A program made the translations under genes and the position numbers. The notes below the pieces were generated by a model. That model saw only the letters and a list, made by a program, of their open reading frames with translations. It did not search any database and was not told the DNA's origin. A DNA stretch of 5,872 nt. It comes from Treponema sp. (GTDB lineage Bacteria > Spirochaetota > Spirochaetia > Treponematales > Breznakiellaceae). Each line of letters starts with the position of its first letter. Within the stretch, counting starts at the first letter, position 1. The DNA lies in contig JAISWN010000111.1 in assembly GCA_031271075.1 (NCBI GenBank), positions 1 through 5,872 on the forward strand, read 5' to 3'. Positions 1 to 5,621 of this stretch are shown in pieces.

Positions 1-645
<645 letters not shown>

Positions 646-654
646 TCACCACAA

Positions 655-675
655 CTCCCACTTTGAAATGTTATA
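655..675 (-). promoter_or_regulatory. Candidate -10 box and ribosome site of the ABC-F gene
   Basis: On the minus strand a TATAAC hexamer (675-670) lies 24 nt before the GTG start, and a GGGAG ribosome site sits at 659-655. The hexamer is part of the palindrome GTTATAAC. No convincing -35 box is seen 16-18 nt upstream, so the promoter half of this call is weak. The ribosome site is good. Confidence 0.3.
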
Positions 676-755
676 ACGGTAACACGAAAAGGGCCCCTTG
701 GTCTATTGGACTGCCGCTAACGCCTACCCGCCGGTCCAGCCCGCCGCGCCCCGCG

Positions 756-782
756 ATTCCTCATGTAAAAATCTTACCCTGG
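756..782 (+). repeat. Left terminal inverted repeat
   Basis: Its reverse complement begins CCAGGGTAAGATTTTT and ends ACATGAGGAAT. It matches 1164-1190 at 25 of 27 positions. It lies 17 bp past the stop codon of the transposase remnant, as expected for an IS end. Confidence 0.8.
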
Positions 783-798
783 AGCCCGTTTTACCCTC

Positions 799-1124
799 TC
801 AAGAGGGATTAAAAGTATCCGCATGTTGCTCCAGATTTTCAATGGCCCGGTTCAATAGGGCCTGTACCGCCTTGTCCCCGGAGTAAGGGGAGTAGCCGGC
901 GGTTTTCTGAACCGTGCTGTTGTTTTCCTGTTCCACCCAACCGTTGTCATGCTTCCTGCCGGTTCTGCCTTTGGTGAAGGTGATGGCGTATTTCCGGTGA
1001 TAGCCGGTAGTGACCGTAAACTCGTCCAGGATCCGTTTTTTTCCCGCCTTGTCCGCGGCGCGGTATTGGACCGCCACTTCCGCGGGTAAGCGCCCGTCTT
1101 TGCTGCATAGTAAGCCCCATACAT
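799..1124 (-). pseudogene. Integrase-core transposase remnant, frameshifted and internally deleted
   Basis: The likely original start is the ATG at 1124, reading MYGAYYAAKTGAYPR. One base then appears to be missing near 1080 (CGG-AA-GTG where CGG-GAA-GTG would continue the frame). Reading resumes as VAVQYRAADKAGKKRILDEF, followed by TGYHRKYAI, which resembles the N-terminal helix-turn-helix of integrase-core transposases. It then jumps at about residue AIT to FTKGRTGRKHDNGWVEQ and NNSTVQKTAGY, then LLNRAIENLEQHADTFNPS and a TGA stop. The second part corresponds to the C-terminal DNCxVEQKN…GY…LNxxYxxLxxxxNFFQP stretch, which carries the last catalytic glutamate (E in VEQ). The whole central core with the first two catalytic aspartates is absent, so the product cannot be an active transposase. 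The family match is recalled from general knowledge of these proteins, not from a search. Confidence 0.75.
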
Positions 1125-1163
1125 ACCCCCGGCATTCTTTTTGGCCGGGATTAGACTAATGGG

Positions 1164-1190
1164 CCAGGGTAAGATTTTGACGTGAGGAAT
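1164..1190 (-). repeat. Right terminal inverted repeat (inner copy)
   Basis: Reads CCAGGGTAAGATTTTG then ACGTGAGGAAT. It is the inverted partner of 756-782 with two mismatches. It lies about 40 bp upstream of the transposase start at 1124, the usual place for the promoter-proximal end of an IS. Confidence 0.8.
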
Positions 1191-1198
1191 TCGTTACG

Positions 1199-1221
1199 CC
1201 AGGGTAAGATTTAACGTGAGG
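1199..1221 (-). repeat. Additional tandem copy of the right terminal repeat
   Basis: CCAGGGTAAGATTT followed by AACGTGAGG repeats the inner right end in the same orientation, with one base missing and one mismatch, 11 bp further out. Similarity to the left end also continues outward: the left repeat is followed (reverse complement) by AATCGCGGGGCG and this copy by CAATGCGGGGCG. It could be the end of a second related element or a duplicated end. Confidence 0.7.
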
Positions 1222-1365
1222 CAATGCGGGGCGTTCTCTTGAGAGGTTTTATCCGGTACTGTTTCTTGACGCCCTGCGGGTGAATATTCGGGACGGTTCT
1301 ATCGTGGATAAAAAATCGGTATATTTGGCGTTAGCGGTACGTTTAGACGGCCAAAAGGAGCTTGG

Positions 1366-1385
1366 CGAAACAAAGTTTCGCCCGG
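1366..1385. repeat. 20-bp hairpin-forming insertion in the IS256 pseudogene
   Basis: Within 1364-1382 the sequence GGCGAAAC-AAA-GTTTCGCC is a perfect 8-bp stem with a 3-nt loop. Removing 1366-1385 restores the expected reading KELG-LWIEQ across the junction, so the hairpin appears to be a secondary insertion rather than original coding sequence. Confidence 0.5.
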
Positions 1386-1422
1386 GCTGTGGATTGAGCA
1401 AAACGAAGGGGCGAAGTTCTGG

Positions 1423-1462
1423 TATACTCAACCGAATCCGCAAGGCTGAGGTTCCCCTCTTG
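1423..1462. repeat. Second inserted segment (about 40 bp) in the IS256 pseudogene
   Basis: It lies between KFW (ending 1422) and MGVMNELKN (from 1463), which should be nearly adjacent in the family. It contains an imperfect hairpin, CTCAACC (1427-1433) against GGCTGAG (1444-1450), with one mismatch. Together with the 20-bp insertion it adds 60 nt, which is why the frame beginning at 1280 stays open through both. Confidence 0.45.
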
Positions 1463-1813
1463 ATGGGGGTCATGAATGAACTGAAGAACCGGGGGGTTCT
1501 GGACGTACTCCTTGCCGCCGTTGAAGGGCCGACGGGGTTCCCCGACGACGACGCGGTGTTTCCCAAAACCGAAGTCCGGCTCTGCATGGTCCGCAGCTCG
1601 GCACGGTTTGTCCCGTACAAAGACCGGAAGGCGGTAAGCGCGGGTTTGAAAAAGATATATCTTTCACCTTCGGCGGGATTACGGTCGACGCGTGGGAAAC
1701 GAAGTTTTCCCTGAGTCGGTCAACTACACGATTCAAAAGATCAAAAAACACCGCCAGTCATTTCCGAATGACGAGGCGGCGATGAAGATGATATTTATGG
1801 GCTTGAAAAACAT

Positions 1814-1876
1814 ATGGGAGAAAATTGCTAATTCCTTATTATATAACGAATTACGCATATGCAATTTTCTCCATGG
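1814..1876. repeat. AT-rich inverted-repeat (stem-loop) structure
   Basis: AGAAAATTGC (1819-1828) pairs perfectly with GCAATTTTCT (1861-1870). The stem extends outward through ATGG/CCAT with one bulged G. An inner stem TAATTC (1829-1834) / GAATTA (1848-1853) continues it, with a 7-nt asymmetric loop containing the palindrome GCATATGC (1855-1862). It starts exactly where recognisable IS256 similarity stops (LKNI), and is much richer in A+T than its surroundings. It may be a small inserted palindromic element or the decayed end of the IS. It has no coding role that I can see. Confidence 0.55.
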
Positions 1877-1884
1877 GGTACGAA

Positions 1885-1914
1885 AACCTCTAAAAACTGA
1901 AGTTTTTAGAGGTT
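1885..1914 (-). terminator. Strong hairpin, probable Rho-independent terminator
   Basis: AACCTCTAAAAACT (1885-1898) and its exact complement AGTTTTTAGAGGTT (1901-1914) form a 14-bp stem with a 2-4 nt loop. On the minus strand the stem runs into TTTTCG, giving a short U tract, and lies about 75 nt past the stop of the pseudouridine synthase gene, so it probably ends that operon. On the plus strand it is followed by CCCTTTAAC, a poorer tail, but the near-symmetry would let it also stop transcription leaving the transposon remnants. The stem could equally be a dispersed genomic repeat. Confidence 0.6.
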
Positions 1915-1947
1915 CCCTTTAACAAAAATATATCAGGATCCGTTCTC

Positions 1948-2017
1948 CCCTGTCAAAAAAAATCACAGGGTATTCAGGGTGAGACCATTTTATATGCGCC
2001 CGCCCTGACAGGGTATT
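1948..2017 (-). repeat. Small hairpins and a 10-bp direct repeat at the end of the operon
   Basis: CCCTGT (1948-1953) pairs with ACAGGG (1965-1970) around an A-rich loop that is T-rich on the minus strand. CCCTG-A-CAGGG (2003-2013) is a tighter version inside the last codons of the pseudouridine synthase gene. Both are followed by the same bases, so ACAGGGTATT occurs at 1965-1974 and 2008-2017. These could stabilise the mRNA 3' end ahead of the terminator at 1885-1914. Function is uncertain. Confidence 0.35.
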
Positions 2018-2820
2018 ACAGGAAGATTACCGCCTGTTTGGGAAGAACCCGCCGCCTCAAGAAAGGCCCGCCAGAGATTGTCCCTTTCCGGCGGCAGGGC
2101 TTCCACTTGGATTATCCGGCCGCTTCCGGCGGGATCGGGAAAGGCCAGGGAACGGCAGTGAAGCCGGATACCGCCGTTCCTTTCGCTCCGCCGGGCCCCG
2201 TATTTCAGGTCCCCCTTGACCGGAAGGCCGATATGGGAAAGCTGGGCCCGGATCTGATGGCGCCGGCCAGTGATAAGCATTATTTCCAGGAAAATGTAAC
2301 GATCCCCCCAGCCCAGGACGCGGCAGCGGAGGACGCTTTTCTTCCGTCCCGGGCCCGGTCCGTTGTGCACCAGGCTGCGGTTTCCCCGCCCCGCCGCCAG
2401 CCAGTGAACCAGTTCCACCCAGCCGGATCCTAGGCCATCCCGAGGGGCCGGATCCTCCAATGGGACAGGATCTTCCGGCGGGGCAAGGAGAGTCGGCAGC
2501 GCCGGGCTTTCGCAACCCCCGGCTTCCCGGGGCGGATCGGTGATGGCCCAGTAGATCTTTTCCACCTGGCCGGGGATCCTGAAACAACCACTGAGGAAGG
2601 ACAGGGCCCGGGGGTTTCGGGTAAAGAGGGTGCAGCCGGAGACCGGCACGTCCAACCGGTGGGGCGCGCCGGGGAGAAGGCCGTCGCCCAGTTCTTTTTG
2701 CAGGGCCCGGGGCAGATCGATAATACCCTCCCGGGGGGCGGTTTCGGCGGATTCACCGGGGAGCTTGTTCAGCACGAGGTAGTCGCCGGAAAGCATTACG
2801 ATGCGGTCTTTCAGGGTCAT
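1990..2820 (-). CDS. RluA-family pseudouridine synthase
   Basis: 276 residues, cytoplasmic; isomerises uridine to pseudouridine in rRNA or tRNA. The catalytic motif is HRLD (54-57) in PHRLDVPVSG, with D57 as the family's nucleophilic aspartate. An earlier VLNKLPGE (16-23) corresponds to the VxNKPxG element. Later RRHQIRAQLSHIG (186-198) and GDLKYGA (203-209) match the conserved RxHQIRxHL…GDxxYG block. There is no N-terminal S4 domain, so it resembles the short RluA-type members rather than RluC/RluD. A proline- and glycine-rich stretch (about 96-134) looks like a lineage-specific loop. The ATG at 2820 has an AGGA ribosome site 8 nt upstream (CAGGACTATCCAC). It follows the GH3 gene by 14 nt, so the two are almost surely co-transcribed. 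Which RNA position it modifies cannot be told from sequence. Confidence 0.92.
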   Translation of the reverse strand: MTLKDRIVMLSGDYLVLNKLPGESAETAPREGIIDLPRALQKELGDGLLPGAPHRLDVPVSGCTLFTRNPRALSFLSGCFRIPGQVEKIYWAITDPPREAGGCESPALPTLLAPPEDPVPLEDPAPRDGLGSGWVELVHWLAAGRGNRSLVHNGPGPGRKKSVLRCRVLGWGDRYIFLEIMLITGRRHQIRAQLSHIGLPVKGDLKYGARRSERNGGIRLHCRSLAFPDPAGSGRIIQVEALPPERDNLWRAFLEAAGSSQTGGNLPVIPCQGGRI

Positions 2821-2834
2821 GTGGATAGTCCTGC

Positions 2835-4022
2835 CTAAAGGAGACCCATGCGTATCTTTTCCCGGATGATCCGGGCCGTCGCTTCTTCGAGGCGAGGGCG
2901 GGTCAGCCTTCCCCCTTCCAGGGCGGCCAGGATGGCCCCCCGGACCTGCCGCAGGCTGGAGGGCCAGGCCATTACCATGTCCGCCCCCGCCGCCAGGGAG
3001 AGGACCGCCGCCTCCCCGGGCTCCGTGCCGGAGGCGGCCATGGAAAAATCATCCACCAGGATCAGACCCTGGAAGCCCAGGTTCCCCCGGACCCATTGAT
3101 TGATGAGGACCGGGGAAAAGGTCCCGATTCGCCGGGGATCCCAGGCGGGGACCAGCACATGGGAGACCATGAGGCCCGCCAGCGGAGATTCGCCCCGGAT
3201 GAGGGAGGCGAAGGGCTCTACCGCCCGGGCCAGTTCTTCCCGGTTACCGGAGAGGACTGTGGCGCTCCGGTGGGGGTCCGCGCCGGAGTTGCCGGGGAAG
3301 TGCTTTGCCACGCAACCGACCCCCGCCCGCTCCATGCCCCGGATAAAGGCGGCGGCGGCGGCGGCGGTGAAACCGGGTTCAGAACTGAAGCCCCGGTCCT
3401 CCAGAAAGAGGCGGTTCTCATCGTTCAGGGTCTCCGCCACCGGAGCCAGGTTCAGGTTTACCCCCAGGTTCCGGATCTCCCGGCCGGAGGCGTATGCCAG
3501 GGCCTCCAGGGCCTCCAGGGCGGCCTCCTTTCCCTCCTGCCGGGCCCGATCCTCCCAGGAGGCGGCGGGGGGCAGGCGGCTAATCCCCGGCCCAAATCGG
3601 TGGACCTGGCCCCCCTCGTGGTCAACGGCGATAAGGGGGGGGATCGGCCCGCCGGGGGGGGCCTTTCCCATGCCGCCCATGCCGGAGGTGGGCCTTGTTC
3701 CGGCCTCCACGGCCTCCACACACTGGGCGATAAAGCGGCGGGCCTCCTCCGGGGGGCTGTTCAGGTTGTAGCGGAAGAGCATGACGGCCCCGGGGGGACA
3801 TTCCCGGAGGATCCGCCCCATGACCGGATCAAGCCGGGACTTCCCGTCTACCCCACTCATGATTACCTGGGCCGCCAGGGAGGCGTTGTCCAGAGAGGAG
3901 GCGATTCGGGCCGCCCGGTCCTGGCCGGAAAGGCCAGCGGTCCCCAGGAGCCCCGCAACAAAGAACAGTAGCGCCGCGTATCTTCCCAGAGCCCTGGGCG
4001 GCGGGAAATTCATAAATCGCAC
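2835..4022 (-). CDS. Exported glycoside hydrolase family 3 protein, NagZ-like
   Basis: 395 residues, a single GH3 N-terminal (TIM-barrel) domain without the GH3 C-terminal domain, as in NagZ-type beta-N-acetylhexosaminidases that act on peptidoglycan fragments. Seen: AVDHEGGQVHRF (132-143), the substrate-pocket motif; KHFPGNSGADPH (240-251), with D249 and H251 as the Asp-His pair typical of NagZ; and LILVDDFSM (320-328), with D324 as the expected nucleophile. Residues 1 to about 33 form a signal peptide or membrane anchor (R10, R14, then a hydrophobic run LLFFVAGLLG) with no lipobox cysteine, so the enzyme is probably periplasmic. A Gly/Pro-rich insert (111-128, GMGGMGKAPPGG within it) precedes the barrel motif. 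The start is either GTG 4022 or ATG 4013 three codons later; neither has a good ribosome site. Substrate could also be another beta-linked sugar; GH3 specificity is broad. First gene of a two-gene operon and divergent from the NFACT gene. Confidence 0.9.
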   Translation of the reverse strand: MRFMNFPPPRALGRYAALLFFVAGLLGTAGLSGQDRAARIASSLDNASLAAQVIMSGVDGKSRLDPVMGRILRECPPGAVMLFRYNLNSPPEEARRFIAQCVEAVEAGTRPTSGMGGMGKAPPGGPIPPLIAVDHEGGQVHRFGPGISRLPPAASWEDRARQEGKEAALEALEALAYASGREIRNLGVNLNLAPVAETLNDENRLFLEDRGFSSEPGFTAAAAAAFIRGMERAGVGCVAKHFPGNSGADPHRSATVLSGNREELARAVEPFASLIRGESPLAGLMVSHVLVPAWDPRRIGTFSPVLINQWVRGNLGFQGLILVDDFSMAASGTEPGEAAVLSLAAGADMVMAWPSSLRQVRGAILAALEGGRLTRPRLEEATARIIREKIRMGLL

Positions 4023-4042
4023 TATGGGGAATAATCGCCGCT

Positions 4043-4079
4043 TTGTACATGGTGTCCGTCACCATGTCTGCGCTACAAT
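4043..4079. promoter_or_regulatory. Candidate operator: inverted repeat in divergent intergenic region
   Basis: ACATGGTG (4047-4054) and CACCATGT (4060-4067) form a perfect 8-bp inverted repeat with a 5-bp spacer, midway between the divergent GH3 and NFACT starts. An outer pair TTGTA (4043-4047) / TACAA (4074-4078) partly frames it. On the plus strand TACAAT (4074-4079) has the form of a -10 box only 6 nt before the NFACT ATG, which would give an almost leaderless mRNA. On the minus strand TACAAA (4047-4042) could serve the GH3 gene. The TTGTA-TACAA spacing of 26 bp is too long for an ordinary -35/-10 pair, so a protein-binding site is as likely as promoters. Confidence 0.4.
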
Positions 4080-4085
4080 AGCGGG

Positions 4086-5510
4086 ATGTCCCTAAATTGG
4101 AAAGAAATCGATCTAATCCTCTCGGAACTGGAACTGCCGGGCTGTCAGATTCAGAAGGCCCTGCAGAGCGCCTTTGACGTAATCGCCCTGGCCGTCCACG
4201 GCAGGGGCCGAAGCAGGATGATCCTCATCTCCCTGAGCCCCGGCGCTTGCCGCTTCCACGAAACTTTCCGGGCCGTCCCCAAGACCGATAAGCCCCTGCG
4301 CTTTGCCGAATTCCTCAACTCCCGGATCACTAACGGCTGGATCGAGGAGGCGGTCCAACTGGGGGATAACCGAATTGTACGGATTACCGTGCGGCAGGGG
4401 AAGAACCGCTGCCGGGCTTATGTGCGGCTCTGGTCCAACGCGGCCAATGTGATCGTCACCGATGAGGGGGGGACTATCCTGGATGCCATGCGGCGGCTCC
4501 CCAAAAGGGGGGAACAGAGTGGGGGCCGCTATGCGCCGGAGGAAATGGCAGCGGACGCCGGTACACGGGAGTACCAGGTCCGGGAATTTCCCGGGATTGC
4601 CGGTTCCTCGTTTAACGAAAAGGTTGATGCCTACTATGCGGAGCAGGGGGGGAGGCTCTCCCTGGAGAGCCTGCGGGAACAGGTCAGGCGGAACTGGGAG
4701 GGGAAGATTGGCCGCCTCGCGGCCTCCCTGGAGAAGCTGCGGGAAAAGGAGGGGGACTTTGCCCTGGCGGAGAACCTGAAACAGTACGGGGATATCATCC
4801 TGGCGAACCTTGGCAAGATCCGGCCTGGGGACCGCTGGCTGGAGGCGGAGAATTTCTACACCGGTGAGGGGGTCCGCATCAAACTCGAGGAGGGCCTGGA
4901 GGGTCCCGGCCAGGCGGAACGTTACTACGGCCAGTACCGCCGGGCAAAACGGGGGCTTGAGGATGTACGAAGGGAAATTGGCCGGGGGGAGGCGGAGCTT
5001 TCGCGTTTGGAAGAAGTTATGGCCCGGCTCCTGGCGGAGACCAACCCCCTGAACTTACAGAAGCTCCTGCGATCCGGGGGCGCCAAGGCGGCCCCCACCC
5101 TGAATGCGGACCAGAAGCGGCCGGGGCTTTCCTTTAGGCGGAAGGACTGGCTTATCATCGTGGGCAGGGACGCGGCGGAAAACGATGTCCTGCTCCGCCG
5201 CCATGTGAAGGGGAACGATCTCTGGTTCCACGTCCGGGATTATCCGGGTTCCTACGTGTTTATTAAGCAGCGATCCGGCAAGACTGTGCCCCTGGATATT
5301 CTTTTGGATGCGGGGAATCTGGCGGTTTTCTACTCCAAGGGCCGCAACAACGGCGAGGGGAATCTCTTTTACACCCCGGTAAAGTACCTGCGCCGGGCCA
5401 AGAACGGCCCCAAGGGGCTGGTGATCCCCACCCAGGAAAAAAACCTCCACATTAAGGTGGATGAGGGGCGGCTCCGGGAACTGGAATTGTGCCGGGTAGA
5501 AAAACAGTGA
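4086..5510 (+). CDS. rqcH: NFACT/RqcH-family protein (fibronectin-binding A N-domain and NFACT-R domain)
   Basis: 474 residues, cytoplasmic. In bacteria the family (RqcH, formerly FbpA/FbpA-like) binds stalled 50S subunits with peptidyl-tRNA and recruits alanyl-tRNA to add an alanine tail that marks the nascent chain for degradation. The NFACT-N part spans about residues 1-180, with SNAANVIVTDEGGTILDAMRR (117-137) matching the N-x-I-V-T-D-x-G-x-I-x-D-A-x-R element. Coiled-coil stretches lie about 193-235 and 278-318. The NFACT-R domain (about 347-455) includes VGRDAAENDVLLRR (359-372), DLWFHVRDYPGSYV (378-391) and LAVFYSKGR (412-420). At 474 residues it is shorter than the 550-570 of B. subtilis RqcH, apparently through a shorter middle region. 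The ATG at 4086 has no clear ribosome site (only GCGGG touching it), consistent with a leaderless or weakly started message. The frame is open upstream, so an earlier start is possible but lacks a good codon. Divergent from the GH3 operon. Confidence 0.92.
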   Translation: MSLNWKEIDLILSELELPGCQIQKALQSAFDVIALAVHGRGRSRMILISLSPGACRFHETFRAVPKTDKPLRFAEFLNSRITNGWIEEAVQLGDNRIVRITVRQGKNRCRAYVRLWSNAANVIVTDEGGTILDAMRRLPKRGEQSGGRYAPEEMAADAGTREYQVREFPGIAGSSFNEKVDAYYAEQGGRLSLESLREQVRRNWEGKIGRLAASLEKLREKEGDFALAENLKQYGDIILANLGKIRPGDRWLEAENFYTGEGVRIKLEEGLEGPGQAERYYGQYRRAKRGLEDVRREIGRGEAELSRLEEVMARLLAETNPLNLQKLLRSGGAKAAPTLNADQKRPGLSFRRKDWLIIVGRDAAENDVLLRRHVKGNDLWFHVRDYPGSYVFIKQRSGKTVPLDILLDAGNLAVFYSKGRNNGEGNLFYTPVKYLRRAKNGPKGLVIPTQEKNLHIKVDEGRLRELELCRVEKQ

Positions 5511-5549
5511 AAGCCCAGGAGTTTATGGGAGATCTTTCATTTACGGGGC

Positions 5550-5578
5550 TTGATCAGTCCAGGTCAAAAAATTAAGAT
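5550..5578 (+). promoter_or_regulatory. Candidate promoter of the solute-binding protein gene
   Basis: TTGATC (5550-5555) and TAAGAT (5573-5578) each match the sigma-70 consensus at 4 of 6 positions and are 17 bp apart. This would start the mRNA near 5585 and leave a leader of about 37 nt that includes the GGAGG ribosome site at 5612-5616. The surrounding 5560-5610 stretch is AT-rich, as promoters in this GC-rich window would be. Confidence 0.4.
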
Positions 5579-5621
5579 TAAATACTTAAGTTTACTAGGC
5601 ATGTTTATAATGGAGGTTTAC

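Larger units (their letters stand above)
756..1190 (-). mobile_element. Internally deleted integrase-type insertion sequence (non-autonomous remnant)
   Basis: The element is bounded by 27-bp inverted repeats at 756-782 and 1164-1190 that match at 25 of 27 positions. Between them lies one minus-strand transposase remnant that joins the family's N-terminal helix-turn-helix to the last part of the DDE integrase core, with the middle missing. At about 435 bp it is far shorter than a full-length element, which would be above 1 kb. The intact repeats with no working enzyme give it the form of a deletion derivative that could at most move with help from a full copy elsewhere. The family is an integrase-core (rve) transposase of IS481/ISNCY appearance; the exact family is an inference. 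No clean target-site duplication is seen outside the repeats, perhaps because a third repeat copy lies just to the right. The 110 bp between the ABC-F start and this element hold no gene. Confidence 0.72.
1232..1814 (+). pseudogene. IS256-family (mutator-type) transposase pseudogene
   Basis: Broken plus-strand remnant of an IS256-type DDE transposase. In order: RSLERFYPVLFLDAL and VNIRDGSIVDKKSVYLAL (1232-1363) hold the first catalytic aspartate in FLDAL. LWIEQNEGAKFW (1387-1422) is in another frame. VMNELKNRGVLDVLLAAVEG, then GFPDDDAVFPKTEVRLCMV (1469-1590), hold the region around the second catalytic residue; the usual aspartate is E in AAVEG. ARFVPYKDRKAVSAGLKKIY follows to about 1661, then a frame change near WETKF (1693), and ESVNYTIQKIKKHRQSFPND to MGLKNI (1713-1814) with the glutamate of the T-x-x-I-E-S motif. 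Compared with the family, the N-terminal third and the C-terminal end are missing. About 40 codons appear lost between WETKF and ESVNYT, and about three codons after LCMV, where family members read HQI or similar. Two insertions (1366-1385 and 1423-1462) break the frame and then restore it. Family alignment is from memory; the pseudogene call is firm, the exact lesion sizes are estimates. Confidence 0.85.

Noticed and set aside
698..886. 62-codon plus-strand frame across the left transposon end
   Set aside because: It spans the terminal repeat and runs antisense to the transposase remnant; no ribosome site or family resemblance.
1150..1160. ATTAG-A-CTAAT palindrome inside the transposon
   Set aside because: Short, and located between the end repeat and the transposase start, where small palindromes arise by chance; nothing else supports an operator.
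2057..2587. 176-codon minus-strand frame overlapping the pseudouridine synthase gene
   Set aside because: Out-of-frame shadow of a gene with intact RluA motifs; Pro/Gly/Arg-rich and featureless.
3096..3971. 291-codon plus-strand open frame opposite the GH3 gene
   Set aside because: It lies wholly antisense to a gene with clear GH3 catalytic motifs. Its translation is Gly/Pro/Arg-rich with no recognisable domain, as expected of a shadow frame in GC-rich DNA.
5055..5450. 131-codon minus-strand frame opposite the NFACT gene
   Set aside because: Antisense to the conserved NFACT-R domain; no motif support.
5511..5551. AAGCCC…GGGCTT inverted repeat after the NFACT gene as a terminator
   Set aside because: Only a 6-bp stem around a 29-nt loop, and no T tract follows it.
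5606..5611. Perfect TATAAT hexamer before the solute-binding protein gene
   Set aside because: It directly abuts the GGAGG ribosome site. Transcription started from it would leave that site out of the mRNA, and no -35 box is spaced for it. The TTGATC/TAAGAT pair upstream fits better.
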